Shown: positions 7,594 to 15,474, numbered from the stretch's first letter. The stretch is 22,903 bases of DNA from Streptomyces exfoliatus (GCF_000725545.1 NZ_JNZP01000046.1:1-22903), one strand, 5' to 3'. Notes: generated from the sequence alone by a model not told the origin. Numbers and translations: made by a program.

Positions 7594-7938
7594 GACCACG
7601 TCCCAGGAGTGCGCCTTGTACTCCTTCAGGAAGTCGGGGTGGTCCTCCCACATCCGGGCGATGGAACGCAGCACGTCCCAGTTCTGCTCAAGCGCCTGGT
7701 CCACGACCTGGCGCAGCTCCGGCGCCGACTCCCGCTTCTCCACGAGGCCGTTGACGGCCGCCGCGGCCTGCACGGTGTAGCGCGTGGCGCGCAGGGCCCG
7801 GGAGGTGTCGTCCATCCCGAACCCGTGGTCACTCCCGTTCGCCGGGTCGAAGAGCGGGGTCAACCGCGCCTCGATGAAGGCCGTGATCCGCTGGAACCGC
7901 TGCTCGATGCCCGTACCCATGTCATTCATGTCATCCAT
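7585..7938 (-). CDS. Small DUF6221-like protein
   Basis: 117 residues, soluble and mainly helical. The N-terminal IEQRFQRITAFIEARL and the C-terminal VLRSIARMWEDHPDFLKEY match the general plan of actinobacterial DUF6221 proteins, which start with a FIxARL-type helix and end with LRxLAxxYxDHPD. The assignment is by eye and moderate. ATG 7938 was chosen because AGGAAAG, overlapping the TAG of the upstream acetyltransferase, lies 5-11 nt before it; ATGs at 7929 and 7920 are alternatives. It is the last gene of the phosphotransferase-acetyltransferase operon (10-nt gap). Confidence 0.68.
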   Translation of the reverse strand: MDDMNDMGTGIEQRFQRITAFIEARLTPLFDPANGSDHGFGMDDTSRALRATRYTVQAAAAVNGLVEKRESAPELRQVVDQALEQNWDVLRSIARMWEDHPDFLKEYKAHSWDVVGV

Positions 7939-7948
7939 GGGCTCTTTC

Positions 7949-8428
7949 CTACACCCCGCCCCCGCCCAGCTCCGCCAGCGCCCCGTCCGTCAGGCGGTAG
8001 ACCGTCCACTCGTCCTGCGGGCGGGCGCCGAGGGACTCGTAGAAGGCGATCGACGGCTCGTTCCAGTTCAGCACGGACCACTCCAGGCGCTCGTAGCCGC
8101 GCTCCACGCAGATCCGGGCCAGCTCGCGGAGCAGCGCCTTGCCGTGGCCGCCGCCCCGGGCCTCCGGGCGGACGTAGAGGTCCTCGAGGTAGATGCCGTG
8201 GACCCCGCGCCAGGTGGAGAAGTTGAGGAACCAGAGCGCGAAGCCGACGGCCTCGCCGTTCCCGTCCGTCGCGAGGTGCGCGTAGGCGGCGGGCCGGTCG
8301 CCGAAGAGGGCCTCGTGGAGCTGCTCGGGGGTCGTCCGGACCTCGTCGAGGGCCTTCTCGTACTCCGCGAGGTCGCGGATCAGGGCGTGGATGACGGGAA
8401 CGTCGGCGGGCGTGGCTGTACGGATCAT
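7949..8428 (-). CDS. GNAT N-acetyltransferase, spermidine/spermine acetyltransferase-like
   Basis: 159 residues, a full-length GNAT domain. It begins IRTATPADVPVIHALIRDLAEYEKA. The central STWRGVHGIYLEDLYV (about 71-86) is typical of the diamine/SSAT subgroup, and the acetyl-CoA pyrophosphate loop is VRPEARGGGHGKALL (86-100). SSAT-like enzymes acetylate small amines (polyamines, thialysine); the exact substrate is not shown. No Shine-Dalgarno is evident. CAGGCT followed by 6 nt and the ATG suggests a promoter -10 for a leaderless transcript, in addition to possible read-through from the phosphotransferase 49 nt upstream. Confidence 0.87.
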   Translation of the reverse strand: MIRTATPADVPVIHALIRDLAEYEKALDEVRTTPEQLHEALFGDRPAAYAHLATDGNGEAVGFALWFLNFSTWRGVHGIYLEDLYVRPEARGGGHGKALLRELARICVERGYERLEWSVLNWNEPSIAFYESLGARPQDEWTVYRLTDGALAELGGGGV

Positions 8429-8477
8429 GGGGACAGCCTGCCAAGGGCGCGGCGGTCTTGGCGAGGAGAGATGACCG

Positions 8478-9374
8478 TCACGCCCTCCCGGCCAGCAGGA
8501 TCCGTGCCACCGCCACCTGTTCCTCGTCGAGGCCCGGTTCGCCCTCCGCCAGCTCCCACAGGCCGTTCTGCAGGATCCGGCCCAGCGTCCACGCCACCGC
8601 GCGCCCCCGGTCGCCGACGACCTCGGTGAGCAGGTCGAACCTCCACAGGACGTCGTCGGGGGCGAAGCGGTCCATCAGCAGCGGCAGCAGTTCGAAGCCC
8701 GGGTCGCCCGCGAGGGGCTTCGGGTCGATGACCAGCCACGGTTCGCGCCCGCCCGCGAGGACGTTCCCCAGGTGCAGGTCCCAGTGCAGCAGCCGGTCCC
8801 CCGGTTCGCCCGCCACCTCCCGTACGGCCGCCGCGCAGTCCCGGAGCACCGCCGCGCCCCGCGCGTCCTCCGCTCCGAGGCGTACGAGCGCGTCCGGCAC
8901 CCTGGCGAGCATTCCGGCCGCGATGTCACCGAGTCCCCGCAGTCCCTCCGGCGCGGGGACGGCCACCAGGCGGGCGAGGAGCCCGGCGGCGACGCCCAGG
9001 GCCGCGCGGGTGTCGGCGACGGACGTCAGCGGCCGGGTCTCGTCGAGCCGTTCCAGGAGCATCGACCCCGTGGCGGGGTCGTGTTCGAGGAGCCGTACGG
9101 CGCCGGCCCCGTCCCAGGCGCGCAGGGCGACGGGCTCGCCTTCGGTCTCGTGGTCGGGGATCTGCATCTTCAGCGCGGCCGGCGTGCCGTCCGCGAGCCG
9201 TTCGACGGGCAGCACGAGGGACGCGACCCCGTGCAGGGAGGGGCCGGTGACCCGCAGCCCCCACCGGCCGAGGAACTCCTCTGCGAGCCCCGGCAGCCCG
9301 GCGACGAACGCCCGTCCTGCCTCTCCGTTGTACTTCACCTGCGAACGGACCAGTTCCTCCGGTACGTGAATCAC
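8478..9374 (-). CDS. Aminoglycoside 6-phosphotransferase / hydroxyurea phosphotransferase family kinase
   Basis: 298 residues. The N lobe has ASLVLPVERLADGTPAALKM with likely ATP-binding K69, then EGEPVALRAWDGAGAVRLLE. The C lobe has the catalytic loop LLHWDLHLGNVLAG (H197, D199, N204) and the metal-binding VIDPKPLAGDPGFELL (D217). This is the APH(6)/hur (PF04655) signature, whose characterised members phosphorylate streptomycin at position 6 or hydroxyurea. Many chromosomal Streptomyces copies have unknown substrates, so resistance is only a possibility. GTG 9374 follows TAAGGT (9386-9381) by 6 nt, which suggests a leaderless mRNA. It heads the leftward operon and is divergent from the amine oxidase at 9494. 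Confidence 0.88.
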   Translation of the reverse strand: MIHVPEELVRSQVKYNGEAGRAFVAGLPGLAEEFLGRWGLRVTGPSLHGVASLVLPVERLADGTPAALKMQIPDHETEGEPVALRAWDGAGAVRLLEHDPATGSMLLERLDETRPLTSVADTRAALGVAAGLLARLVAVPAPEGLRGLGDIAAGMLARVPDALVRLGAEDARGAAVLRDCAAAVREVAGEPGDRLLHWDLHLGNVLAGGREPWLVIDPKPLAGDPGFELLPLLMDRFAPDDVLWRFDLLTEVVGDRGRAVAWTLGRILQNGLWELAEGEPGLDEEQVAVARILLAGRA

Positions 9375-9493
9375 CCCACGACCTTAGACACCGGCCTCCC
9401 GGAGCGCCCGCGGCGACGGTATGCGGGCGACCGTATCCAGGGGACCGAGGCCCCGGGTAACGTCCCGCCCACGCACCCGGAAGAGGGATACAC

Positions 9494-10882
9494 ATGAGTA
9501 CGGTCAACGGCGGCATCTCGTTCTGGTACGCGCAGGACGGCACCCCCGCTCCCCGCGAACCGCTCCCCGGCGACATCAGCGCCGACGTCTGCATCGTCGG
9601 CGGCGGCTACACGGGCCTGTGGACCGCCTACTACCTCAAGAAGGCCGTCCCGTTCCTCAACATCACCGTCCTCGAGGCCAAGTTCTGCGGGTACGGAGCC
9701 TCCGGGCGCAACGGCGGCTGGCTCTACAACGGCATCGCCGGACGCGACCGCTACGCGAAGCTGCACGGCCACGAGGCCGCCGTCCGCCTCCAGCAGGCCA
9801 TGAACGCCACGGTCGGCGAGGTCGTCGACGTCTGCGAGCAGGAGAAGATCGACGCCGACGTCCACCGGGGCGGAGTCCTGGAAGTCGCGCTCTCCCCGGC
9901 CCAACTGGCCCGCCTGAAGTCCTTCCACGCCGCCGAGCTCGCGTTCGGCGAGACGGACCGGGAGATGTACGGGGCCCGCGAGACCGCCGGCCGCATCCGC
10001 GTCACCGGCGCCGTGGGCTCCTCCTGGACCCCGCACGGGGCCCGCCTGCACCCCGTGAAGCTGGTCAAGGGCCTCGCCGCCGCCGTGGAGGCGCTCGGCG
10101 TCACGATCCACGAGTCGACCCCGGTCACCGAGATCAAGCCGAAGCACGCGGTCACCCCGTACGGCACGGTCCGCGCCCCGTACGTGCTGCGCTGCACCGA
10201 GGGCTTCACCGCCTCCCTCACCGGCCAGCGCCGCACCTGGCTCCCCATGAACTCCTCGATGATCGCCACCGAGCCACTCGACGACGCCCAGTGGGAGTCC
10301 ATCGGCTGGGACGGCCGCGAGACCCTCGGCGACATGGCGCACGCGTACGTGTACGCGCAGCGCACCGCCGACGGCCGGATCGCACTGGGCGGCCGGGGGG
10401 TCCCGTACCGCTTCGGATCGAAGACGGACAACGACGGCCGTACCCAGCCGCAGACCGTCGAGGCCCTCCGCGACATCCTGGTCCGCTTCTTCCCGCAGCT
10501 GGCGGGGGTACGGGTGGACCACGCCTGGTCCGGCGTCCTCGGCGTGCCGCGCGACTGGTGCGCCACGGTCACCCTGGACCGCTCGACGGGCCTGGGCTGG
10601 GCGGGCGGCTACGTCGGCTCGGGCGTCGCCACGGCCAACCTCGCGGCCCGCACCCTGCGCGACCTCATTCAGCAGGACTCGGGCCAGTCGGGCCCCACCG
10701 ACCTCACGTCCCTGCCCTGGGTCAACCACAAGGTCCGCAAGTGGGAACCGGAGCCGCTGCGCTGGCTCGGCGTCCAGGCCATGTATGCGGCCTTCCGCGG
10801 CGCGGACCACCGCGAGTCGGCGGGCCACGCGGCGGCGACGGACCGCGTGGCGGTCCTGGCGAACCGGCTCAGCGGCCGCTGA
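9494..10882 (+). CDS. FAD-dependent amine/amino-acid oxidase (DadA/PuuB-like DAO family)
   Basis: 462 residues from ATG 9494, with GAGGGA 7 nt upstream. The N-terminal segment FWYAQDGTPAPREPLPGDI precedes VCIVGGGYTGLWTAYYLKK (33-51; GxGxxG, with ribose-binding E61), then YGASGRNGGWLYNG (67-80), the second conserved FAD loop of gamma-glutamylputrescine oxidase and related enzymes. The C-terminal WAGGYVGSGVATANLAARTL (about 366-385) closes the FAD site. Such enzymes oxidatively deaminate secondary amines or acylated polyamines, producing aldehyde and H2O2. No putrescine-utilisation genes are adjacent, although a polyamine-type acetyltransferase is encoded nearby on the other strand. Confidence 0.85.
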   Translation: MSTVNGGISFWYAQDGTPAPREPLPGDISADVCIVGGGYTGLWTAYYLKKAVPFLNITVLEAKFCGYGASGRNGGWLYNGIAGRDRYAKLHGHEAAVRLQQAMNATVGEVVDVCEQEKIDADVHRGGVLEVALSPAQLARLKSFHAAELAFGETDREMYGARETAGRIRVTGAVGSSWTPHGARLHPVKLVKGLAAAVEALGVTIHESTPVTEIKPKHAVTPYGTVRAPYVLRCTEGFTASLTGQRRTWLPMNSSMIATEPLDDAQWESIGWDGRETLGDMAHAYVYAQRTADGRIALGGRGVPYRFGSKTDNDGRTQPQTVEALRDILVRFFPQLAGVRVDHAWSGVLGVPRDWCATVTLDRSTGLGWAGGYVGSGVATANLAARTLRDLIQQDSGQSGPTDLTSLPWVNHKVRKWEPEPLRWLGVQAMYAAFRGADHRESAGHAAATDRVAVLANRLSGR

Positions 10883-10947
10883 CGACGACCGGGTGGCGTG
10901 GGCACGACACGGTCGGCTCAGCGACCGCTGACGACGACCGGGTGGGC
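10868..10947 (+). repeat. 31-bp tandem duplication across the 3' end of the amine oxidase gene
   Basis: Positions 10868-10898 (CTCAGCGGCCGCTGACGACG plus ACCGGGTGG and flank) recur at 10917-10947 with one early mismatch, period 49. The first copy encodes the last codons and stop of the oxidase (LSGR-stop), so the second is a non-coding echo of the gene's end. Confidence 0.8.
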
Positions 10948-10977
10948 GGGCGTGGCCACGACACGGCCACGCCCGCC
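10945..10977. terminator. Bidirectional hairpin terminator
   Basis: A perfect 13-bp stem (GGCGGGCGTGGCC with GGCCACGCCCGCC) encloses a 7-nt loop. It lies 63 nt after the stop of the rightward oxidase and 6 nt after the stop of the leftward nuclease-TerD gene, the expected position for a terminator serving both. There is no U-tract, which is common in high-GC actinobacteria. Confidence 0.8.
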
Positions 10978-10982
10978 GACGC

Positions 10983-13037
10983 TCACTCCACCTGGATCCC
11001 GAAGTCCCCGACGAGCTCCTCGAGACCGCCCCGGTAGCCCTTCCCTCCGAGGACGAAGTCCCAGTCGCCCCCGGCACGCCGCCGGAACGACCCGAGGACG
11101 AGCGCCGTCTCCCCGGGCCGCCCGTCCGAGACGACGAGCCGGTCGAGCTCGCCACCGGCGTCGTCCCGCAGCCGGATCGCGGCGTCCGTGAACCCGCTCA
11201 GGTCCGCGTCCGGATTCACCTCGGGGTCGACGGCGGCCACCAGCACGAGGCGGTCGGCCCGCGACGGAAGCGCGTCGAAGCCGACCCGCACCGCTGCCCG
11301 GTCGCCGGGCGCGGCAGCCGCCATCGCCACCGAACCGTCCGGGGTCGAGGCGTTGTTGAAGAAGACGAACCACTCGTCGCCGAGGACCCGGTTGCCGGCG
11401 CAGACCAGGGCGCACACGTCGAGCGCGGCCGCGCCGGACCACACCAAGCCCAGCAGATTGAAGTCGGCGTCGGCCTCGACGGGGGTGTCCACGAGCGTGT
11501 CCACGGCGGTGGCCCGCGACGCCCCGGGCCCCAAGCGCCCCCGCAAGCCGTGCTGATGGAGCAGGTCGACCAGCTCGGTCCCCGAGATGAGGGTCAGGGG
11601 CTTGCCGTTGGCGAAGGTGTAGGAGCCGGGCCCGAAGCCGGACGTGGTGACCAGGACGCCCTTGTTGGCGCCGGCGCCCTGCACGGTGCCGAAGAGGTCC
11701 CGTACGGCGGAGGGCGGCACGGTGTTCCGGTACCGCTTCACCTGGACGAGGATGGAGCCGCCGCTGATCGGGTCCGGATCGAGGGCTTCGACGTCGACAC
11801 CGCCGTCGTTGGACCGGCGCGTGGTCACGGCCTGGAGCCCCCGGGCCCTGAAGAGCTCGGCCACGAGCCCCTCGAACGCGATCGGGTCCATGGCGAGCAG
11901 ATCGGGCTCCTCGCCGTCCCCTTGCACGACGACGTCCGGGCCGACCTGGTCGGGAGTCGCCATCGGCGCCACGGCCACCCGCTCGTCGGGCTTGGCGGAG
12001 AGCCGCCCGGCGAGGGCCCCGGTGAGACAGTCCACAGCCGCGACGCGTTCCAGATTGAGGCGGTCGAAGTCCCCGCGCTCCACCACGACGGAGGCGACGC
12101 ACGTCCTCCCGGCGAGGCCGGTCGCCGGGTCTACCCCACCGACGTATCCGTTGAGGCTCACACGGTCGATGAGGCCGAACCGGTCGGCGGCGAACAGCTC
12201 CCGCACGGCGAGGAGCGCGCTCTGGGCGAGGACGTCCCGGTAGAGCGCCCGCCGCTGCGTCACGGGCCGCGGGACTTCCTTCTCCTGGTCCGTGCCGGGC
12301 AGGTACTTGACGCCCTTGGCCGCGGGCACGACGTCGTACGCGGGAAGGCCCCAGTCGAGAACGAGCGTGCGCCGGACCCGGTCGTAGGCGGCGGACACCT
12401 CGCGGGGGAACCCCTCGGGCCAGGCCGTGGACGCGAAGAGGACGGCGGAGAAGAAGTCGACGACGGTCTCGGGCTCGGCGTCCCGAAGGGCCTCGGCGGT
12501 CCCGGCGACGCCGGCGTTGTGCGCCCGGATCTCCGCGAGGCGGCCCGCCGCCCACTCGTCGTACGCCCGCCGGTACGCGGCCAGTTGCTCGACACGACGG
12601 GCCTCGGCGGCCTGCGCCGCGTACCAGTCCCGCTCGAACCGGGCCCGGCCGCCGTGCTCCTGGTAGTACCGCTGATCGGGCATGGGCACCGGCTCGCCCA
12701 GCGGCCCGGGCGCGAACGGCTCGATCCGCTCGGCCCGCCGCAGCGCCTCCACACCGAACGCCGGCGCCCGGCACCCCGCCGCGAGCAGCCCCTCCAGAAC
12801 GGCGACCCGCTCGTCGAGCTCCCGCGTCTTCCGCAGCGCGTCAGCGTCCCGATGCTGCCGGTACGCGGCCCGCTGCTCCCGCTGCATCCGCGAGACGTCC
12901 CGCTCGTACGCCCGCTGCGCCCGCTCGGCATCCCGCTGCTGCCGCAGCACCGCCTGCTGCTGCCCCTCCCGCTGCCGCTGCGCCACCCGCTGCTGCTCGG
13001 CCCAGACACCGATCAGCCCCCCGGAACGCCGACTCAT
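10983..13037 (-). CDS. Coiled-coil / Mrr-type restriction endonuclease / TerD fusion protein
   Basis: 684 residues from ATG 13037 (GGGAGGGG about 8-15 nt upstream). Residues 12-85 are a Gln/Arg/Ala-rich charged coiled coil. Residues 130-350 are a helical region of unknown family. Residues 383-500 are an Mrr_cat-type (PF04471) nuclease domain: FEGLVAELFRARGLQAV (E389), NDGGVDVEAL with catalytic D415, then ILVQVKRY with Q432 and K434, the D...QxK core, and a conserved VLVTTSGFGPGSYTFA. Residues 525-684 are a TerD domain: DFNLLGLVWS, GDEWFVFFNNASTPDGSV, VNPDADLSGF and DWDFVLGGKGYRGGLEEL. TerD domains bind Ca2+ and act in tellurite, phage and stress resistance. Mrr domains cleave DNA, often modified. 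The fusion suggests a Ter-linked DNA-targeting stress or defence effector; that role is inference. Confidence 0.9.
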   Translation of the reverse strand: MSRRSGGLIGVWAEQQRVAQRQREGQQQAVLRQQRDAERAQRAYERDVSRMQREQRAAYRQHRDADALRKTRELDERVAVLEGLLAAGCRAPAFGVEALRRAERIEPFAPGPLGEPVPMPDQRYYQEHGGRARFERDWYAAQAAEARRVEQLAAYRRAYDEWAAGRLAEIRAHNAGVAGTAEALRDAEPETVVDFFSAVLFASTAWPEGFPREVSAAYDRVRRTLVLDWGLPAYDVVPAAKGVKYLPGTDQEKEVPRPVTQRRALYRDVLAQSALLAVRELFAADRFGLIDRVSLNGYVGGVDPATGLAGRTCVASVVVERGDFDRLNLERVAAVDCLTGALAGRLSAKPDERVAVAPMATPDQVGPDVVVQGDGEEPDLLAMDPIAFEGLVAELFRARGLQAVTTRRSNDGGVDVEALDPDPISGGSILVQVKRYRNTVPPSAVRDLFGTVQGAGANKGVLVTTSGFGPGSYTFANGKPLTLISGTELVDLLHQHGLRGRLGPGASRATAVDTLVDTPVEADADFNLLGLVWSGAAALDVCALVCAGNRVLGDEWFVFFNNASTPDGSVAMAAAAPGDRAAVRVGFDALPSRADRLVLVAAVDPEVNPDADLSGFTDAAIRLRDDAGGELDRLVVSDGRPGETALVLGSFRRRAGGDWDFVLGGKGYRGGLEELVGDFGIQVE

Positions 13038-13095
13038 CAGCCCCACCCCTCCCGCAGAACACCCCACGCCACCGGTACACCCCCGTGACGCACAA

Positions 13096-13125
13096 GTGTC
13101 CCGGACCGACGTGGCCCGGGGACAC
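13096..13125. terminator. Hairpin between the S1-like and Mrr-TerD genes
   Basis: GTGTCCCGG (13096-13104) can pair with CCGGGGACAC (13116-13125) with one bulged base. It lies 44 nt downstream of the leftward S1-like gene's stop and upstream of the Mrr-TerD start, so it could terminate or attenuate read-through. A twice-repeated ACCGTCCTG lies just beside it (about 13136-13153). Confidence 0.45.
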
Positions 13126-13168
13126 AAGAACGCCGGACCGTCCTGACCGTCCTGACCGGGGAGGAAAG

Positions 13169-13462
13169 TCAGTCTTCGGCGCACCTGGGTGCCGTGAGGT
13201 CCACCCAGATCCAGGGCTTCTGGTGCCACGCCCGCACTTCCCCGACGACGAGGTCGACGGTCGCCCCCACGAGGGGCGGCTCCTGGGCAAGCCGCCGCAC
13301 TCCGGGTTCGCCGCCTCGGCGCAGCACGTCCAACGAAGCACCTACGGGCTCGTACCCGTCCAGCGTCGCCGTGAGTCCCCACGGCTGATGACTGGTGATC
13401 GTCGCCTGGACCGTCTCACCTTCGTGAAGCTCGCCGAGGGAGCGCTTCGAGTCGTCTGCCAT
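13169..13462 (-). CDS. Small S1/OB-fold-like protein
   Basis: 97 residues from ATG 13462 (MADDSKRSLGELHEGETVQA), with AGGAGG about 12 nt upstream; an in-frame ATG at 13483 would start on the Shine-Dalgarno itself and is less likely. The pattern GETVQATITSHQPWGLTATL, then EPVGASLDVL and VGATVDLVVGEV ending WIWVDLTAP, resembles an S1-type OB fold with five beta strands. The standard RNA-binding residues are not clear, so the function is open. It precedes the Mrr-TerD gene on the same strand by 131 nt and is divergent from the ArsR-type repressor. Confidence 0.7.
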   Translation of the reverse strand: MADDSKRSLGELHEGETVQATITSHQPWGLTATLDGYEPVGASLDVLRRGGEPGVRRLAQEPPLVGATVDLVVGEVRAWHQKPWIWVDLTAPRCAED

Positions 13463-13552
13463 GTCGGCATCGTCCCTCCTCATGGGTCGGCCGAGGTGGG
13501 CGGCGCCACCGAGTCCTCACGGGAGGTTCCCCACGCGGCCTACCCTTTCCTC

Positions 13553-13912
13553 ATGCCTTCACGCGACACACCCTCAGCTGCGAGCGGTACGCATCAGCGC
13601 ACCCCGGGCCCGCGCGAGCTCGTGCTGGCGGCGGGCGTCTTCGCCCTGCTCGCCGACGCCACGCGGCTGCATCTGGTGTGGCTGCTCGCGCGCGAGGAGT
13701 CGGACGTGAGCGCCCTCGCCGACGCGGTCGGCGCGGCGCGGCCCGCGGTCAGTCAGCATCTGGCCAAGCTCCGGCTCGGGGGTCTCGTCGAGTCGCGCAA
13801 GGAGGGGCGACGGGTGGTCTACTCGCTGCCGGACGGGCACCTGAAGCGCCTGGTCGTCGAGGCGATCAGTCACGCCGATCACCAGGTGAGCGGCGAGCCC
13901 TGGCACGACTGA
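13553..13912 (+). CDS. ArsR/SmtB-family metal-sensing repressor with alpha-5 site (NmtR/CzrA-like)
   Basis: 119 residues. The winged helix covers 22-92: VFALLADATRLHLVWLLARE, DVSALADAVGAARPAVSQHL (recognition helix) and LRLGGLVESRKEGRRVVYSL. The C-terminal helix DGHLKRLVVEAISHADH carries D94, H96, H107 and H110, exactly the D-x-H...H-x-x-H spacing of the alpha-5 site of CzrA/SmtB (Zn) and NmtR (Ni/Co). The wording near H107 (EAISHADH) is closest to NmtR, and a further H118 follows. No Cys alpha-3 site is present. ATG 13553 lies 7 nt after TACCCT (13541-13546) without a Shine-Dalgarno, suggesting leaderless expression. It stands 100 nt upstream of the predicted metal exporter that it probably represses. 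Confidence 0.88.
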   Translation: MPSRDTPSAASGTHQRTPGPRELVLAAGVFALLADATRLHLVWLLAREESDVSALADAVGAARPAVSQHLAKLRLGGLVESRKEGRRVVYSLPDGHLKRLVVEAISHADHQVSGEPWHD

Positions 13913-13945
13913 ATCAGGCCGGTCGGGACGATCCCGTAAATCAAC

Positions 13946-13957
13946 AGGTGCGCACCT
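13946..13957. promoter_or_regulatory. 12-bp palindrome, candidate operator of the metal-efflux gene
   Basis: AGGTGCGCACCT is a perfect palindrome in the 100-bp gap between the ArsR-type gene and the MFS exporter gene. It is the most symmetric element there, followed by TATGCACGCGT. ArsR-family operators are usually longer (12-2-12), so this may be only the core of one. No matching copy was noticed upstream of the repressor gene itself. Confidence 0.35.
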
Positions 13958-14012
13958 ATGCACGCGTCAGCTACCGTGGAAACACCCCTGTAGCCGACCG
14001 AGGGCGTGCCCC

Positions 14013-15365
14013 ATGCTGTCCGTGCTGCGCAACCGTACGTACCGGCACCTCTTCACCGCGCAGGTCGTCGCCCTCGTCGGCACCGGTCTCGCGACCGTCG
14101 CGCTGAGCCTGCTCGCGTACGACATCGCCGGCGGGAACGCCTCCGCCGTCCTCGGCACGGCGCTGGCCATCAAGATGGTCGCGTACGTCGGGATAGCACC
14201 GCTGATCAGCGCGTTCGCCGACCGAATACCCCGGCGGACGCTGCTCGTCACCATGGACCTCACCCGGGCCGGCGTCGCACTCGCACTGCCGTTCGTCACC
14301 CAGGTGTGGCAGGTCCACGTCCTGATCTTCCTGCTCCAGGCCGCGTCCGCCGTCTTCACCCCCACCTTCCAGGCGACCATCCCCGAGGTCCTGCCCGACG
14401 AGGACGAGTACACCCACGCGCTGTCGCTCTCCCGCCTCGCCTACGACCTGGAGAGCCTCTTCAGCCCCGTACTCGCCGCCGCGCTGCTCTCCCTCATCTC
14501 GTACAACTGGCTCTTCACCGGCACCGCCGCCGGCTTCCTGGCCTCCGGCGTCCTGGTCGTCTCCGTCCTCCTGCCGAAGCCGCGGCCGGTCGACCGCACG
14601 GGAGGCACGTACGCGAGGGCCGCCTTCGGAACCCGGCTGTTCCTGGCCACACCCCGGCTCCGCGCCCTGCTCGCCCTCGACCTCGTGGCCGCCGCCGTCG
14701 GCGCCATGGTCCTGGTCAACACGGTCGTCCTGGTCCGCGACACCCTCGGCCGCTCGGCCGGCGACGTCTCCCTCGCCCTCGCCGCGTACGGCGCGGGCTC
14801 CATGGTCGTCGCCCTCCTGCTGCCCCGGGTCGTCGGGCGCCTCGGCGACCGGGCCCTGATGCTGCCCGCCGCCTTCGTCGTGACCGCCACGCTCGGCCTT
14901 CTCGCGGCAGGGCTCGGCACGGGCGGGCTGTCCTGGCCGGCGCTGTGGGCCGCATGGCTGGTGATCGGGGCGGCGACCGCGGCGATCCTCACGCCCGGCG
15001 GGCGCCTGCTGCGCCGTTCGGCCGCCGCACCGGATCTTCCGGCGGCCTTCGCCGCGCAGTTCTCCCTCACCCATGCCTGCTGGCTGATCACGTACCCGCT
15101 CGCGGGCTGGCTCGCCTCGCAGGCCGGACTCGCCGTCTCCGCTGCCGTACTGACGGCGCTCGCGCTCGCCGCCGCCGTGACGGCCGTACGCCTGTGGCCG
15201 CGCGAGGACCCGGCCGAGCTGGAGCACGTCCACCCGGAGCTGGCGCCGGATCACCCCCACCTGGCCGGTGTCGGAGGTCGCAGCCACCGCCACGACTTCC
15301 ACATCGACGCCCTGCACCGCCGGTGGCCGACGCGGGAACCCGCCCGGGAGAAGAGCGCCGCCTGA
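14013..15365 (+). CDS. MFS metal exporter with His-rich C-terminal tail (NreB/NrsD-like)
   Basis: 450 residues with about 12 hydrophobic segments and MFS signatures: RNRTYRHLFTAQVVALVGTG at the first helix and the loop-2 motif SAFADRIPRRTLLV (G replaced by A). From about residue 397 a soluble tail carries eight His (EHVHPEL, DHPHL, RSHRHDFHIDALHRRW). His-rich tails mark the nickel exporters NreB and NrsD; the upstream D-H-H-H ArsR sensor supports export of Ni/Co, or perhaps Zn. Metal specificity is inferred. ATG 14013 has GAGGG 12 nt upstream. The gene ends in a strong terminator, so repressor and exporter form a self-contained module. Confidence 0.85.
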   Translation: MLSVLRNRTYRHLFTAQVVALVGTGLATVALSLLAYDIAGGNASAVLGTALAIKMVAYVGIAPLISAFADRIPRRTLLVTMDLTRAGVALALPFVTQVWQVHVLIFLLQAASAVFTPTFQATIPEVLPDEDEYTHALSLSRLAYDLESLFSPVLAAALLSLISYNWLFTGTAAGFLASGVLVVSVLLPKPRPVDRTGGTYARAAFGTRLFLATPRLRALLALDLVAAAVGAMVLVNTVVLVRDTLGRSAGDVSLALAAYGAGSMVVALLLPRVVGRLGDRALMLPAAFVVTATLGLLAAGLGTGGLSWPALWAAWLVIGAATAAILTPGGRLLRRSAAAPDLPAAFAAQFSLTHACWLITYPLAGWLASQAGLAVSAAVLTALALAAAVTAVRLWPREDPAELEHVHPELAPDHPHLAGVGGRSHRHDFHIDALHRRWPTREPAREKSAA

Positions 15366-15431
15366 GCTGGAGCGGGGCGCAGACAGCAGCACAGGCCCGG
15401 GCGACGGCCGCGCGCACCCCGCCGTGCGCGG

Positions 15432-15474
15432 GATGCGAAGACCCTCAGCCGACATCTATGGGGGTCTTCGCATC
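15432..15474 (+). terminator. Intrinsic-type terminator after the metal exporter
   Basis: A perfect 13-bp stem, GATGCGAAGACCC (15432-15444) with GGGTCTTCGCATC (15462-15474), encloses a 17-nt loop. It starts 67 nt after the exporter stop. No gene faces it from the right, so it serves the rightward module. Confidence 0.8.
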
